Below, piece by piece: positions 50,823 through 62,300 of a DNA stretch of 64,000 nt. Made by a program: the position numbers and the translations under genes. The stretch spans positions 1 through 64,000 of the forward strand of contig JAKTTS010000011.1 of the NCBI GenBank assembly GCA_030560485.1. Direction: 5' to 3'. Numbering within the stretch: position 1 is the first letter of the stretch; every line of letters starts with the position of its first letter. The notes under the pieces were generated by a model, which had not been told where the DNA came from, did no database searches, and was given only the letters and a program-made list of their open reading frames with translations. Source of the stretch: Ascoidea tarda (nom. inval.). Lineage: Eukaryota > Ascomycota > Saccharomycetes > Ascoideales > Ascoideaceae.

Positions 50823-53800
50823 GTTTTCTTGGCGCAAATTTGAATAATAGCAATATAAACAACAAAAATAAAACAAACAATATTAATGCAAATAACAGAA
50901 CATCTATGCTACTGGAAAAACAACAAAAACAAACTCAACTTAAACCCCAACAAAAACAACAAATTATGCAGACAAAACAGACAAAGTCACAATTGCATAA
51001 CCCTCAATATACTCAACTGTATCACAATCAAATGCAACACAAAATAAAAGATAATTATATCACAAATAAAATACAATCAAGTATTTCAACTGTGAGACTG
51101 ACTTCAAAATCTCCAAAAGTATCCTCAATATCTCCAAAGATAAATTCTCCAAAAAATACAATAATAAATCCAAATCTGAATTCAAACCAAAACCAGAACC
51201 AGAACCAGAACCAAAATTCAATTGTCAACACCCCAATACTTCTCATATCTAGAGATAATAATTTGTCTAATGATATTAAACTGCTTCTGCAAAAACAATC
51301 ACAATTACAAAAAGAAATTGAGATACTGCAACAATCCCCAAAAATAAGAAAAATCTTATCTTCTGATTCTAATTTATCATCATTATCATCATTATCATCG
51401 TTAACGAAAAGACCAAAAACTGCTCCTAACACCCCCCCATCAAATATAAAATATTCGGATTCTTCCTTATCTTCGCTTCCTTCATTGGAACCAATAGTTA
51501 ATTCTAACCCTGTTTCTAGTTCAATTTCCAACTCAGTCTCGGCACAACTCGTAAACCTGACAACAAATCCGACTAAAAGTCCAAATTTGTTTATAAAACT
51601 GAACTCGCCTTCGTTGACATCAACAGATTCGGTTAAAACTCAAATACCTCTAAGTCATTATTTAAAAAAGCAAAACAAAAAAAAAATTCTTGAAAATAAA
51701 TTGAATTTGGAACTCAGTCATCAAAGTAAAAATGAAATCGTTCAAAATATTCAAAATAACAAAATTGACCAAAATGATGAAACAAACAATTTTAAGACAT
51801 CTGAAGATCAAAATAGTACTTTGAAGGAACCCAAATCAAAACAAACTATTTTAAAAGACGAAAACCTTGAAAAAGATACCAGCAAAGTTTTGGCTCTGAA
51901 CGAGAAAATAATTGAACAAAAACCAGAAAGTAAAATTGAAGTTCCATTTCATAAAAAATCTCAAACACCTATTATAATAAGCAATGATAAAACTGAAAAC
52001 GTTATAAAAAATAAAAAAGATGAAAATAAAAACAGTTCAGTTAAGAAAACTGAAAATGAGGAAACTGAAAATACAAAAAATGATAATGCAAAAAATGATA
52101 ATAAAACAAACGATAATAAAATAAGCAACAATAAAACATACAATAATGAAAAAAATGAAAATGAATTGCCTGACTTAAAGAAAAATAAAGAAAAAAGCAT
52201 TGTTTCAAAACCAGATCAAACATTGGAACATGATAAAGCAGTAGTTGGAAACTTGGATGCCGAGGAAAATACTTCTCAAAGGGATACCATAAATGAAACA
52301 CATGAGAAAGACACAATCAAAAAAGAATTAAAGGAAATAAATCATACATTGAGCAACCCTAAAGAAATTAAAAATCACAAAAATGATGACAATTTAAAAC
52401 CCAATAAAGATCAAATCAAAAATCAGAACAGAGATTTTGATCCAGATAGCCAAAATAAAAGTGAAGTCGTCAATAATCATATTCTCAAAGAAATTAAAAA
52501 AGAAGTAAAAAAAGACATCAAAAAAGATACCAAAAAGGATATCAAAAAGGATGATAAAAAAGAAAGCACTAATCATAAACTTTCATCTCAAAGAGATATC
52601 AACACATCTGAAAACAACTCCTCTGAAGCAACCCCCAAAGCATCAATTTTTGTCAAAAATGAAAATAATACAGATAAAAACAGCAATTACAAAATAAGCG
52701 AAATGACTCTAGATTATAAAAGATACATGAGAGAGAGAAAATCTTCGTTTTCTTCTCAACTATCAAACGAAAGTGATAACGATACATCTAAAACAAGATC
52801 CAAGTTTCTGAAAGAAAAAAAATTATCAAGTAGGAGTACATCGCCAGCTTTTCAGAATAAAAAAGAGAAATTGCAAGCAAGAAGAAGGAGAAAATCACCC
52901 TTTTATTATACAGAGACAGATGAGGAAGACATGAATGAAAACAACGAGGGAGTTTCTGAAGCTGAAACAGAAATAGCAGAATCACCTCCAGTCTCTCATA
53001 AACCAAAAGAAAGAAGATCATACCGCAAGAAAAAAAATGGGAAACCAAAAAGAAACCCAGAAAGCGTCAGAACTTCTTCGAGAAGAGTCAGAGATAGAGA
53101 TCCTACAGGAAGATCAAAATTACAAAGAGCTTGCGCAAAGGGTCATTTTGAAATAGCAAAACAACTCATTGATGATGGTGCAGATGTAGATAGCTGTGAT
53201 AATGCTGGGACTACAGGTCTCCATGAAGCCTGCTTAAAGGGATATTTAGATATTGTAAAACTATTGATTAATTCAGATGCATCAATCGATATCAAAACAG
53301 GTGTTGAAGGAGATACACCATTAATAGATGCTGCATCCAATGGCCATTACGATGTTATCAAATATTTGTTGGAAAAAGGAGCTGATCCCAGAATTATGAA
53401 TGAACAGGGACAAACTGCTATTGATGTTTTGAATGAAGATGATGAGGATACACCTCGAATTCGAAAAATTTTGAGAGAATCTATCTTGGAATTGAGAGGT
53501 AAAGAAGGATCTGCAGATATTGCTGCTGTTTCTGACAAAGAACAAATGTCTTCAGAAGAAGACAACAATGGAAGGAGCAGATCGTTATCAAGACAAACCA
53601 GAAAAGTTTCACACAAAAAGACTCAATCAAGAGGGGAAATTCTTTTAGTTGATTTTACAACTAGAACGGGTAGGAAAGAAATATACAAAAGGGCTGCTGA
53701 AGGTGATTATGAGTATGTGATTAGTTATTTGATTAATGGCGGCAGACCAGATACTGAAGTTTTGGTTTTGGCGGCAAGGCATGGACACGATGATATTGTT

Positions 53801-55939
53801 AGCGTCCTTTTAGGATCAGGCGCAGATGTTAACTCAACAGCAGATGATGGATCATCAATCTTAATGAACGCTGTTGGGAGAGGACATACTCAAATTGTGA
53901 AACTTTTGCTTGAAAATGGTGCTAATCCGTTAGCCAAACGAAGAACAGATGGAAAAACAGCCTTGGATATCGCTTTAAACTCTGACATAAGAGAAGATGA
54001 TGAAATAGAATTGTTAAAAGAATCAATGAAAAATTTTAAAGATAGCCAGAATAGCAGTTCATTAACGACAAAACCACCAACCAATGGAAGTGGAACCAAA
54101 AGAAAAGGCAAGAAGAGAAAGCTTATTAGAGGAAAAGAAAACGAAGAGCTTAAACGAATTAAAAGAGAAAGCTCATATGAGAGTGAGGAAAATAATAACA
54201 AAAGGCTTAAATCAGGTACCTCTGTAGATCATCAGCAATATTGGAAAGAATTGTCTGAAGATATTAGGAAAGACCCCAAAGAAAAGCCTCCTGGTTCTAC
54301 TAGTGATTTCAAGGAAATTGAGACTGTTGAGGTTGCTAAGATTCCTGAAATTCTTGAACCTGTTGATGAAATGCCCAAAGCTAAGCGTGCTGAAACGGTT
54401 AGTAATAAAACGGGTGAGATTAATGATAAGGAAATTTCAAAGCCAAAAACTGAAAAAGATGATGAAGTCAAAGATACAATAGTTAATAAAATACCTGAGA
54501 ATACTGCCGATGATAAAGTCTTGGCTGATGATGAAAGAAATATTTTAAGTAATAAAAAAAAGAGAAAGAAAGAAAAATTAACAAGTATTTTTGACGATGA
54601 AATTGAAACTGAAAATGTCAAAAGAAAAAAGGTTTCTAATAGTAATGTTGATGATAAGAGTAAAGACAAGGTTGAAACTATTGAAGAAAATACTAACAAA
54701 AATATTGAAGAAGATATTAAAGAGGATATTAAAGAGGATATTAAAGAAAATATTGACGAGTCCATTGACGAGTCCATTGAAGAAACTAAACCTAACCCAA
54801 CGGCAGATACTTTCAATAAAAATTCTATTGTGGAAATTAATAAGAAGCATGAAATATCAAGATCGGTTACTCCAGTCTCTAAAGTATCAGTACCATCATC
54901 GGCATCTTCATCAGTTTCTCCAGTTCCAACAAGTAAAACAGTTAAAACTGAAAAGTTGAGTGACTTGAAAAAAGTAGTCAAGGAGGCAAAGAAAGATAAA
55001 GTCCAAACACCGGGTGCAACTGCTAATGACGATGAATTTAAAAGCAAAAAGCAAAAAGATCTAGAAGCTGCTAAACAAAGAGAGATATATGAACAAAAAA
55101 AAGAGGCAGCGCTCAAAGCAAGAAGACAAAAAATTCTTGACAATATTAAAGAAGCCGAAAAGAAAAGAGAAGAAGATAAGAGAAAGTTAATTTTGATGGA
55201 AGAAGAAAAGCAGAAAAAAATCCAGTTAGAGGAAGAGGAGCGTAAAAGAAAAGCTCAAGAAAAACTAATAATTGAAATGAAAAAACGAGATTTGGAACAA
55301 AGAAAAAGAATTCGTAGGCACTATCCATATGGGCTTCATATTGCCAATTTTTTTGCAAACGGAAAGGACAAAAGAACAAAAGAAGAAATCTTTTCCAATT
55401 CAATGAAATATTTACCATTTTATTATATAATCAACCATAACGAAAAATGGGTTGTTGATTTGCAAGTTAATTTAGTGACGGCTATTGAGAGTTTATATGA
55501 AAAATATCCGAATATTTCTAAGTTTCCAGTTAATGACCAACAAAAGGTCAAACTTTGGAACATATTTTATCCTATATTAGGGGATAGAAGACCGATGTCA
55601 ATTGATCGGCAGTTGGATGTTTTCAAAAAAGGAGAGGAACAATTTGAGTCTCTCGATCTTAATTGGGTAAAACTAAGCACAATAGAGAATATTTTGGATA
55701 AAGATTACAAGGAAATATTGAAAGCAATGGACCAAAAGAAAATGGTAGAGATTGAGTTGAATAGAAACATGAATTTCAATAAAGACAAGCTGGTATTTGA
55801 TAATTCAGAAAACAAAAATTCAGAAAAGATTGTAGCAGTTGAGAATAACGAAAACAAAGTTAGCAAATTTCCTAGAAGATTTAAAGGAAGAGCAGCAACA
55901 TTAAAAGTTTTAAACAGAGCTAACCAAAGATTATGGTAG
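50087..55939 (+). CDS. HOS4: Hos4-type ankyrin protein of the Set3 histone deacetylase complex
   Basis: 1950 residues from ATG 50087 (MGDYNNNPNN); the frame is open upstream to a TTG. S. cerevisiae Hos4 has 1083. The Set3 complex deacetylates nucleosomes in 5' coding regions. Residues 1-900 are Asn/Ser- then Lys/Asn/Glu-rich and disordered, with an (AAT)18 run. Ankyrin repeats form two groups, as in Hos4. The first (about 1005-1125) has TGRSKLQRACAKGHFEIAKQ and GDTPLIDAASNGHYDVIKYL; the second (about 1195-1305) has VLAARHGHDDIVSVLLGSGA and SSILMNAVGRGHTQIVKLLL. A charged coiled coil (about 1645-1745) precedes a folded C-terminal region starting RRHYPYGL. Several in-frame CTG codons lie in the disordered part, unlike in the conserved enzymes nearby. 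Confidence 0.8.
50765..50818 (+). repeat. Perfect AAT microsatellite inside HOS4
   Basis: Eighteen uninterrupted AAT codons, followed by AAC, encode poly-Asn at about residues 227-245. A pure trinucleotide run of this length should vary in length between strains. Confidence 0.92.
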
Positions 55940-56642
55940 TCATTCAGATAATGAATAAATTTTTTGTTCTGATACTTGTGTTATAATAAATTTTTTTAAA
56001 CTATTTTTAGATTATGTTTTTTTTTCTTTCATTATTATGTTTATGTTAATTATTTTTTTTTCTATTTAATTGGAGGATATTATCTAGCTTATTTACCGAC
56101 ATTGAATTATTGATTCTAAAATTTGAATTTAATATATTATAATTTAGAGGGTTTTTGCATAATTGGGATTAATAAATTGAATTTGTAAGTATTGTTTAAA
56201 TAGTTGTAGTTTCACTCTTGGTTTTACTCTTTCCAGCTCTTTATGTTCAGGTGAAGATCTGAATTTGGAGTGTATTCAACAAAAATTAATAAAACAAAGC
56301 AATGAAATGAGTGTATCATATTTTATGGATCATTTTATTGGAGTTATTGCATCGCTATTTATATTATTTATATTGATGGAAAAATAGAAAAGGAAATCGG
56401 AGAGCATTTGATCCGTTTAAATATCATTTTGATAGAGAAGGCCCCGTCATAATTGGGACTAGAGCTGCGGTTTCTGCAATAACAGTGGGAATGCTGCGTG
56501 ACCTGAGCTCAAAAACGAGAGCCTGGCAATTTCAATGAGTGTTCTACTTTTGTTAGAGCCAAAATCAATCAAGGAATATATGTAAATTAATATCGATAAA
56601 AAAGAACTAAAGATGAACAACTTTGGAATGAGAATTGTGGCA
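55940..56642. other. Convergent 3' spacer HOS4/NDUFA12
   Basis: 703 bases between two stop codons, mostly AT-rich with T runs near 56010-56065. The final 200 bases are less AT-rich. Small minus-strand frames near 56459-56716 overlap the NDUFA12 3' end and are rejected. Confidence 0.5.
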
Positions 56643-57062
56643 TCACGAACGTTCGCGGACCTGTGGGCTCCAACTGGAACATTTTGGCACAGCAGTGTTG
56701 TAAGGAACATAAGCACCTGGGGTTGCTGTGTAGTTTGCAGCGTGGGTCTTTAGCGGATAGGCTCTGGTAGCGACTTCGTCTTTGGGCAATTGATGGGGAG
56801 GAACGTCTGTTCCATATGCTAGCCACCAATGCCAGCCTGGCTCGACCTGGGAGATATCGAAGTTTCTGTCAGCATACTCCACCCAACGAGTTCTCAAGTG
56901 GATTTCCTCAGGATTACTGGTTTCGTAAAACTGGTTGCCATGATCATCAGTACCAATCAAAGTACCACTTTTGGTGTCACCAATGGTTGCTATTTGGAAG
57001 GCATAGCGCTTTAATCCCACGCTGTAAGCATTCTTGATTGTACGCCACAAAGTAACAGACAT
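56643..57062 (-). CDS. N7BM: Complex I accessory subunit NDUFA12 (B17.2)
   Basis: 139 residues from ATG 57062 (MSVTLWRTIKNAYSVGLKRY), which matches the usual start of this family. It is an accessory subunit of the peripheral arm of mitochondrial complex I. Family signatures: IGDTKSGTLIGTDDHGNQFY, LRTRWVEYADRNFD, and EPGWHWWLAYGTDVPP. The frame is open upstream for 51 codons with an in-frame ATG at 57146, which would add a 28-residue Glu/Ala-rich, acidic stretch unlike a presequence. A GTG at 57215 begins the open frame. The shorter form is preferred. It shares a 479-base promoter with SDH3. Confidence 0.92.
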   Translation of the reverse strand: MSVTLWRTIKNAYSVGLKRYAFQIATIGDTKSGTLIGTDDHGNQFYETSNPEEIHLRTRWVEYADRNFDISQVEPGWHWWLAYGTDVPPHQLPKDEVATRAYPLKTHAANYTATPGAYVPYNTAVPKCSSWSPQVRERS

Positions 57063-57161
57063 TTTGACTAACACAGATGCTTCTTCCAATGCTTCTGCTT
57101 CTGCCTCTTCTTCAACAAACTTGGTTGGTTTTTGCAGCGCCGCCATTCGCTGCAAGCTGCT

Positions 57162-57167
57162 CACGTG
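57162..57167. promoter_or_regulatory. CACGTG site near NDUFA12
   Basis: TCACGTGC, 100 bases upstream of the preferred NDUFA12 ATG. It would fall in the 5' leader, or in the extended frame if the longer start at 57215 were used. Confidence 0.45.
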
Positions 57168-57351
57168 CATAGGTTGTGAGCACAGTTCCCGGTTCAGCAC
57201 TAGCCTATTTCTCACTGCACAGCGTGCAGAAACACGCGCACCGTGCTGCTTATGAAAGCGCGTGCTCTCATTGGCTGGCAGTCCTCGGCGTGAAGCAAAG
57301 ACGGCTCGGAGCAGCGCGGGAAAAGGACCTTTTGCTGAGGTGAGAAGAGGT

Positions 57352-57357
57352 CACGTG
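57352..57357. promoter_or_regulatory. CACGTG site near SDH3
   Basis: GTCACGTGT gives the full RTCACRTG Cbf1 consensus, 185 bases upstream of the SDH3 ATG. Confidence 0.55.
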
Positions 57358-57541
57358 TCAGCTCCTTGAAGCCAGTGTTTTTACTGGTTCAGAACTCACC
57401 TCCAGAATCTCCATATATAGCATGCAATATATTTCGCACAACAGATTTCGCACTATTGCTCCATCTTCACCAGTCCCTAGCTGATACTCTTTGTTAATAT
57501 TCTGCCATCTCATTCCACAATATCTCACTGTTTGACTCAAA

Positions 57542-58084
57542 ATGCTATTACATCGTGCTGGTTTAGGTTTAATGAGAGCCAATATTTCAAAACAGTCTAT
57601 CTCAAGATTCAATAATGTAGCCAAACCCTTATTGTTAAGATCTTCTGTATCCACTGTTTCTGCTAGTTCTGAAGAACAGCAGGAAATTCTAGTTGCTCAA
57701 AGAAGAAACAGACCTACCTCTCCACATATAGATATCTACCAACCTCAGTTGACTATGGTTTTATCTGGTGCTCACCGTATCACCGGTGTTGTATTGGCCT
57801 TTGGTTTTTATGGTATTACTTGTGCATATACTGCTTCAAGTATTTTGGGATACCAATTTGACCATCATCTTCTATTCAATTTGATTGAATCATTGCCTGT
57901 GTATTTACAATATGGTTTTAAATCTGCTTTGGCCTTTCCTTTTGCTTTCCATTTAGGTAACGGATTAAGACATTACGTTTGGGATATGGGTAAAGAATTA
58001 ACTATCAAGGGTATCTACAGAACTGGTTATGGTATTTTAGCATTTGCTGCCATTTTCGGTTCTGCTTTAGTTTTATATAAATAA
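57542..58084 (+). CDS. SDH3: Succinate dehydrogenase cytochrome b subunit
   Basis: 180 residues (S. cerevisiae Sdh3 198). It is a membrane anchor of complex II in the mitochondrial inner membrane; it helps bind ubiquinone and heme b. The N-terminal 45 or so residues are basic and Ser/Leu-rich, a mitochondrial presequence. The signature RPTSPHIDIYQPQLT precedes helix 1, where SGAHRITGVVL follows. The heme motif HLGNGLRHYVWDMG has the presumed axial His at 137 and the second His at 144. Three membrane helices are visible. Divergent from NDUFA12, so complex I and complex II subunits may be expressed together. Confidence 0.96.
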   Translation: MLLHRAGLGLMRANISKQSISRFNNVAKPLLLRSSVSTVSASSEEQQEILVAQRRNRPTSPHIDIYQPQLTMVLSGAHRITGVVLAFGFYGITCAYTASSILGYQFDHHLLFNLIESLPVYLQYGFKSALAFPFAFHLGNGLRHYVWDMGKELTIKGIYRTGYGILAFAAIFGSALVLYK

Positions 58085-58498
58085 AGTTATTTATATTGAC
58101 CAAATCAATCATATCATAATATAATATAATACAACTTGATTTATTACTTGATTTATTACTTGATTAATTGATTTTAATCTTAAATCCGATCTATTTTGTG
58201 CATTAATATTCTCTAATAAAACAATTTTTCACTTTCTTTGTCTTTTTTTTTATACTTCTTTTATAAATATATATATCTACCTCTGTCTTTTATTTTTATA
58301 TAAATACATACACCTCTTAATTACACGTCAATTATAATTTAAACCTGTTCATTATCTATTTACACATTTCGAATATTTATAAAAAGAACTTTCAATATAG
58401 CAATACCAATAATAAATTTAAAAAAAAACAAAAAAACAAGAACAAAGAATCATGATAAAGACAATAACCAAATTCTCCTAATAACACATTGGATTCTC
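58085..58498. other. Convergent 3' spacer SDH3/MRPL31
   Basis: 414 AT-rich bases between stop codons. A CTTGATTTATTA unit is repeated near 58134-58165 and a TATATAAATAC tract lies near 58266-58308. No gene is seen. Confidence 0.55.
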
Positions 58499-58979
58499 TT
58501 AATAATATTTTGGATTGACTCTTTGTGATACCTTTGTCCATTTTGGCACCCTGTGTATACCCTTTCTATACCCTCTGGTTTTCTTACTGTAAACTGTATA
58601 TTTATCTCTAGGTAACATCTCATGTTCTTTGGGGAAAAATTCTGAATTATTTAACTGTTGAAGCTTTTTAGGAACGATTTGTTCAGTTTTAACCAACCCT
58701 TCAGTTACAACACTGAGAACATTATCAACTGCTTGCAATCTCTTTCTTTGTCTATATTTCCTGGTTCTTGATAATTTCAATGGAAATTTCCTATTCAACA
58801 TCAATAAAATTAAAAATAAAACCAATCATGTTAGAATACAAATAAAGTATTGTCTTATAATAATTGCCAAACAGAAATAAATGAACAAAATATTAAAACA
58901 CCTTTCCAAGTAAAAAAACAACAACATACCATAACAAACCCCCCAACGCAACATTTGTGGCTTTAAATGCTCCAAACAT
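58499..58979 (-). CDS. MRPL31: Mitochondrial large-subunit ribosomal protein mL60, two exons
   Basis: 113 residues encoded by exon 1 (58930-58979, 50 nt) and exon 2 (58499-58790, 292 nt), 342 nt in total including the stop. Exon 1 begins MFGAFKATNVALGGLLW, the usual N-terminus of this family; splicing joins it to KFPLKLSRTRKYRQRKRLQ, restoring the family's LLWK-x-P block. Exon 2 carries LPRDKYTVYSKKTRGYRKGI and HRVPKWTKVSQRVNPKYY, strongly conserved in yeast mL60. Without splicing the exon 2 frame would start only at a TTG (58825) with an ill-fitting hydrophobic peptide. The protein belongs to the mitochondrial ribosome. It is divergent from POL2. Confidence 0.9.
58791..58929 (-). other. Spliceosomal intron in MRPL31 (139 nt)
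   Basis: The 5' splice site is GTATGT (58929-58924), the standard yeast form. The 3' splice site is AATAG (ending 58791). A likely branch site, TTCTAAC, lies about 40 bases before the 3' end. It interrupts a Trp codon near the start of the gene, the usual place for introns in budding yeasts. It is the only intron I could support in this window. Confidence 0.88.
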
Positions 58980-59329
58980 CTTTCCAACTTTACTCCAACA
59001 CCTTTCTGATAGATTTGTTAGTCGTCCTCCACTTGAATTTACCTGATAATATAATGAAAAAAAGAACAACAATACTTACGTAAAACTACCAGTCCGTTTA
59101 CCTAATCATAAAACCGCCCAAAACGGACAATTTGGGCAGTTTTCTCTTTTTTCGCGTTTTAATAAAAATGCCAATTCGTGTGCCTTGAATTTTGGCCAAA
59201 GTTTCAGTCTCTGATCAGCAAAACCTTGATGTCAATCTCAAATAAATGAAGAATTGTTATTTGCTCTGGCTTTTTTTACTACCTTTTTTCTCTTTTTAAT
59301 CCTATTCTGCTTTTCTGTTTGATAATATC
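58980..59329. promoter_or_regulatory. Bidirectional promoter MRPL31/POL2
   Basis: 350 bases between the two ATGs. It contains TTTGGGCAG and an AAACGG word, and a TTCGCGTTTT element. No other feature is recognised. Confidence 0.5.
59151..59160 (+). promoter_or_regulatory. TTCGCGTTTT element upstream of POL2
   Basis: The 10-mer is identical, in the same orientation, to the element upstream of PRI1. It lies 170 bases before the POL2 ATG. It fits a G1/S (MBF/SBF-type) site. Confidence 0.5.
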
Positions 59330-62300
59330 ATGGCTAGAAGAAAGAAAGATAACGATTTTCAACGCAAAAATTTCAGCAACTCAAACAGCAATTACAATTC
59401 AAATAATAACTTCAATTCAAATAATAACTTTTTTTCCAATTCTTCCAACAACAAACTAGCAAGATATGATTTATCCAAAAAAATCGACGAGATCGATTCT
59501 CTTATGGGTTTCCACAGATTCGATTCTGGCCCAAAGAAAACTGGTTGGCTAGTCAATATCCATCCTGCAACAATTTATAACGAAAATGATTCAAGAATAC
59601 TTGGCTATTCTGCTGTAGATCTTTATTTCTTGGATAAAGAAGGTGGAACATTTAAATCATCTCTTCTATATGACCCTTATTTTCTACTATCATGTTCAAA
59701 TACCAATTACCAAAATGAAGTGGAAGAATTTTTAACAAAAAAGTTAGAAGGCTTGTTGAAAAAAATACTGAAAATATCAAAAGGAGATTTAGAATTGACA
59801 AACCATTTAATCGGAATTCAGAGAAGTTATCTCAAAATTTCCTTTCACAATGTATCTGATCTAATCGAAGCAAGAAGAATAATAAATCAAATTTTAGCTT
59901 CAAATAAAAAGACAAACAAAATGAAAGGTATTTACCAATCAATTGCTGATCTAGACAATTTCAATGACAACGATTATGAGAGCTTCAGCAAAAATATTTA
60001 CAATTCCAACAGCTTCAATAAAAATAACAGTAGTGTTGGTATAAATGCTTCTCAATTTATTAATGATATTCGTGAATATGATGTGCCTTATCATGTAAGA
60101 GTAGCAATAGATAAAAATATAAGAGTTGGAAAGTGGTATAGCGTTGATGCCAATGGTGATTCCGAAAACAATATAATTCTCACAGAATTGGATATAGTGG
60201 CTCCTGCTGATCCTGTAATTCTTGCCTATGATATTGAAACCACTAAAGCTCCATTAAAATTTCCCAATTCTAGTGTGGATCAAATAATGATGATTTCTTA
60301 TATGATTGATGGCCAGGGCTATTTAATAACAAACAGAGAAATTATCAGCAAAGATATTGAAGATTTTGAATATACTCCAAAGCCTGAATACCAAGGGTTA
60401 TTTGAAATTTATAACGCTCCAAATGAATTTGAATTGATAAAATATTTTTTTCAGCACATAAGAAATGTGCAACCAACTGTTATTGCAACTTTTAATGGTG
60501 ATTTTTTTGATTGGCCATTTGTAGAAGCAAGAGCTGATTACCATAGCATTTCAATGTTTGATGAAATAGGTTTTAGAAAAGATTCCGAAGGTGAATATAA
60601 ATCAACATACTGCGTCCATATGGATTGTTACAAATGGGTTAAAAGAGATTCTTATCTACCTCAAGGGTCTCAAGGTTTGAAAGCTGTCACTTTAGCGAAG
60701 CTAGGTTATAATCCTCTTGAATTAGATCCGGAACTAATGACTCCATATGCTATTGAACAACCACAGATTCTTTCCGAATATTCTGTTTCCGATGCTGTTG
60801 CTACTTATTACCTATATTACAAATATGTTCATCCTTTTATATTCTCTTTAGCCACTATCATTCCGTTAAATCCTGATGAAGTTTTAAGAAAAGGTACTGG
60901 TACTTTATGTGAAATGTTATTGATGGTTCAAGCATATGCTCATGGCATTGTATTTCCAAACAAACATATCGATACCCTAGAAAAATTTTATGATGGTCAT
61001 TTATTAGAATCTGAAACATATGTTGGGGGTCATGTTGAATCTTTAGAAACTGGTGTTTTTAGAGCAGACTTGGATTATGATTTCAAAATTGACACAACTG
61101 TCATTGACGAGTTTTTGGAAATGTTACCTGAAATAATCAAATTTTGCGTAACTGTTGAAAATAACAAATCCATGGATGACGTTGTAAACTATCAAGAAAT
61201 TTATACCGAAATAAAAAACCAATTAATAAAATTTAAAAGCAAACCGAAATTATTCGAAAAACCTATCATTTACCATGTCGATGTTGCTTCAATGTATCCC
61301 AATATTATGATATCAAATCGTCTACAGCCAGATTCAATTAAATTTGAAAAGGACTGTGCCTTATGCGAATTCAACACTGCTGGTAAAGATTGTGACAGGA
61401 AACTCACTTGGTCCTGGAGAGGAGAGTTTTATCCTGCAAAAATGAATGAATATAATATGATTAAACGAGCTTTACAAAATGAATCTTTTCAATCGCTACA
61501 GGGAAACCAGCAAAGAGAATTTAATAATCTTGTTTATGCGGATCAGATGCATTACTTGAAAAAAAACTTGAATAGTTATTCTAGGAAGGTTTATCATAGA
61601 ATAACAGTCACAGAGACAATTAAAAAAGAATCAATTGTTTGTCAAAAAGAAAATCCATTTTATATCAACACTGTTCGAGATTTTAGGGATCGTAGATACA
61701 CATATAAAAAAATGGCTAAAGAATGGAAACAAAAGGCATCTAAAATAGATCACGATGACCATCATACATTGGAAGAAGCCAGGAAAATGATAGTCACATA
61801 CGATTCTTTGCAACTTGCTCATAAAGTCATTTTGAATTCTTTTTATGGTTATGTTATGAGAAAAGGCTCTAGATGGTATTCTATGGAAATGGCAGGCATA
61901 ACTTGTTTGACAGGTGCTACAATTATTCAAATGGCAAGATCTGTTGTTGAAAGATTTGGAAGGCCGTTGGAGTTAGATACTGATGGTATATGGTGTATCA
62001 TTCCTTCTTCATTTCCAGATGATTTTACCATAAAACTTAAGAAAGGAAAGATTTCTTTTACATTTCTATGTTCCATGTTGAATTATTTAGTTCACCAAAA
62101 ATTCACAAACCATCAATATTATGAATTAAAAAACAAAGAACGATTTGAGTACGCTGTGAAAAAGGAAAACTCCATATTCTTTGAATTAGATGGACCTTAT
62201 AAAGCAATGGTTTTGCCCACCTCAAAAGAAGAAGGAAAGGGGATCAAAAAGAGATACGCTGTTTTTAATTTTGATGGTTCTATTTCAGAATTGAAGGGAT

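Larger units (their letters stand above)
57063..57541. promoter_or_regulatory. Bidirectional promoter NDUFA12/SDH3
   Basis: 479 bases serve one complex I and one complex II gene. Two CACGTG sites (57162-57167, 57352-57357) and an inverted CCAAT box (ATTGG, 57270-57274) between them are visible. The central part is GC-rich. Confidence 0.6.

Noticed and set aside
54232-55143. 303-codon minus-strand frame (Ser/Phe/Leu-rich)
   Set aside because: It lies fully inside HOS4, antisense to its Lys/Glu-rich coding sequence. The composition is a direct mirror of those codons.
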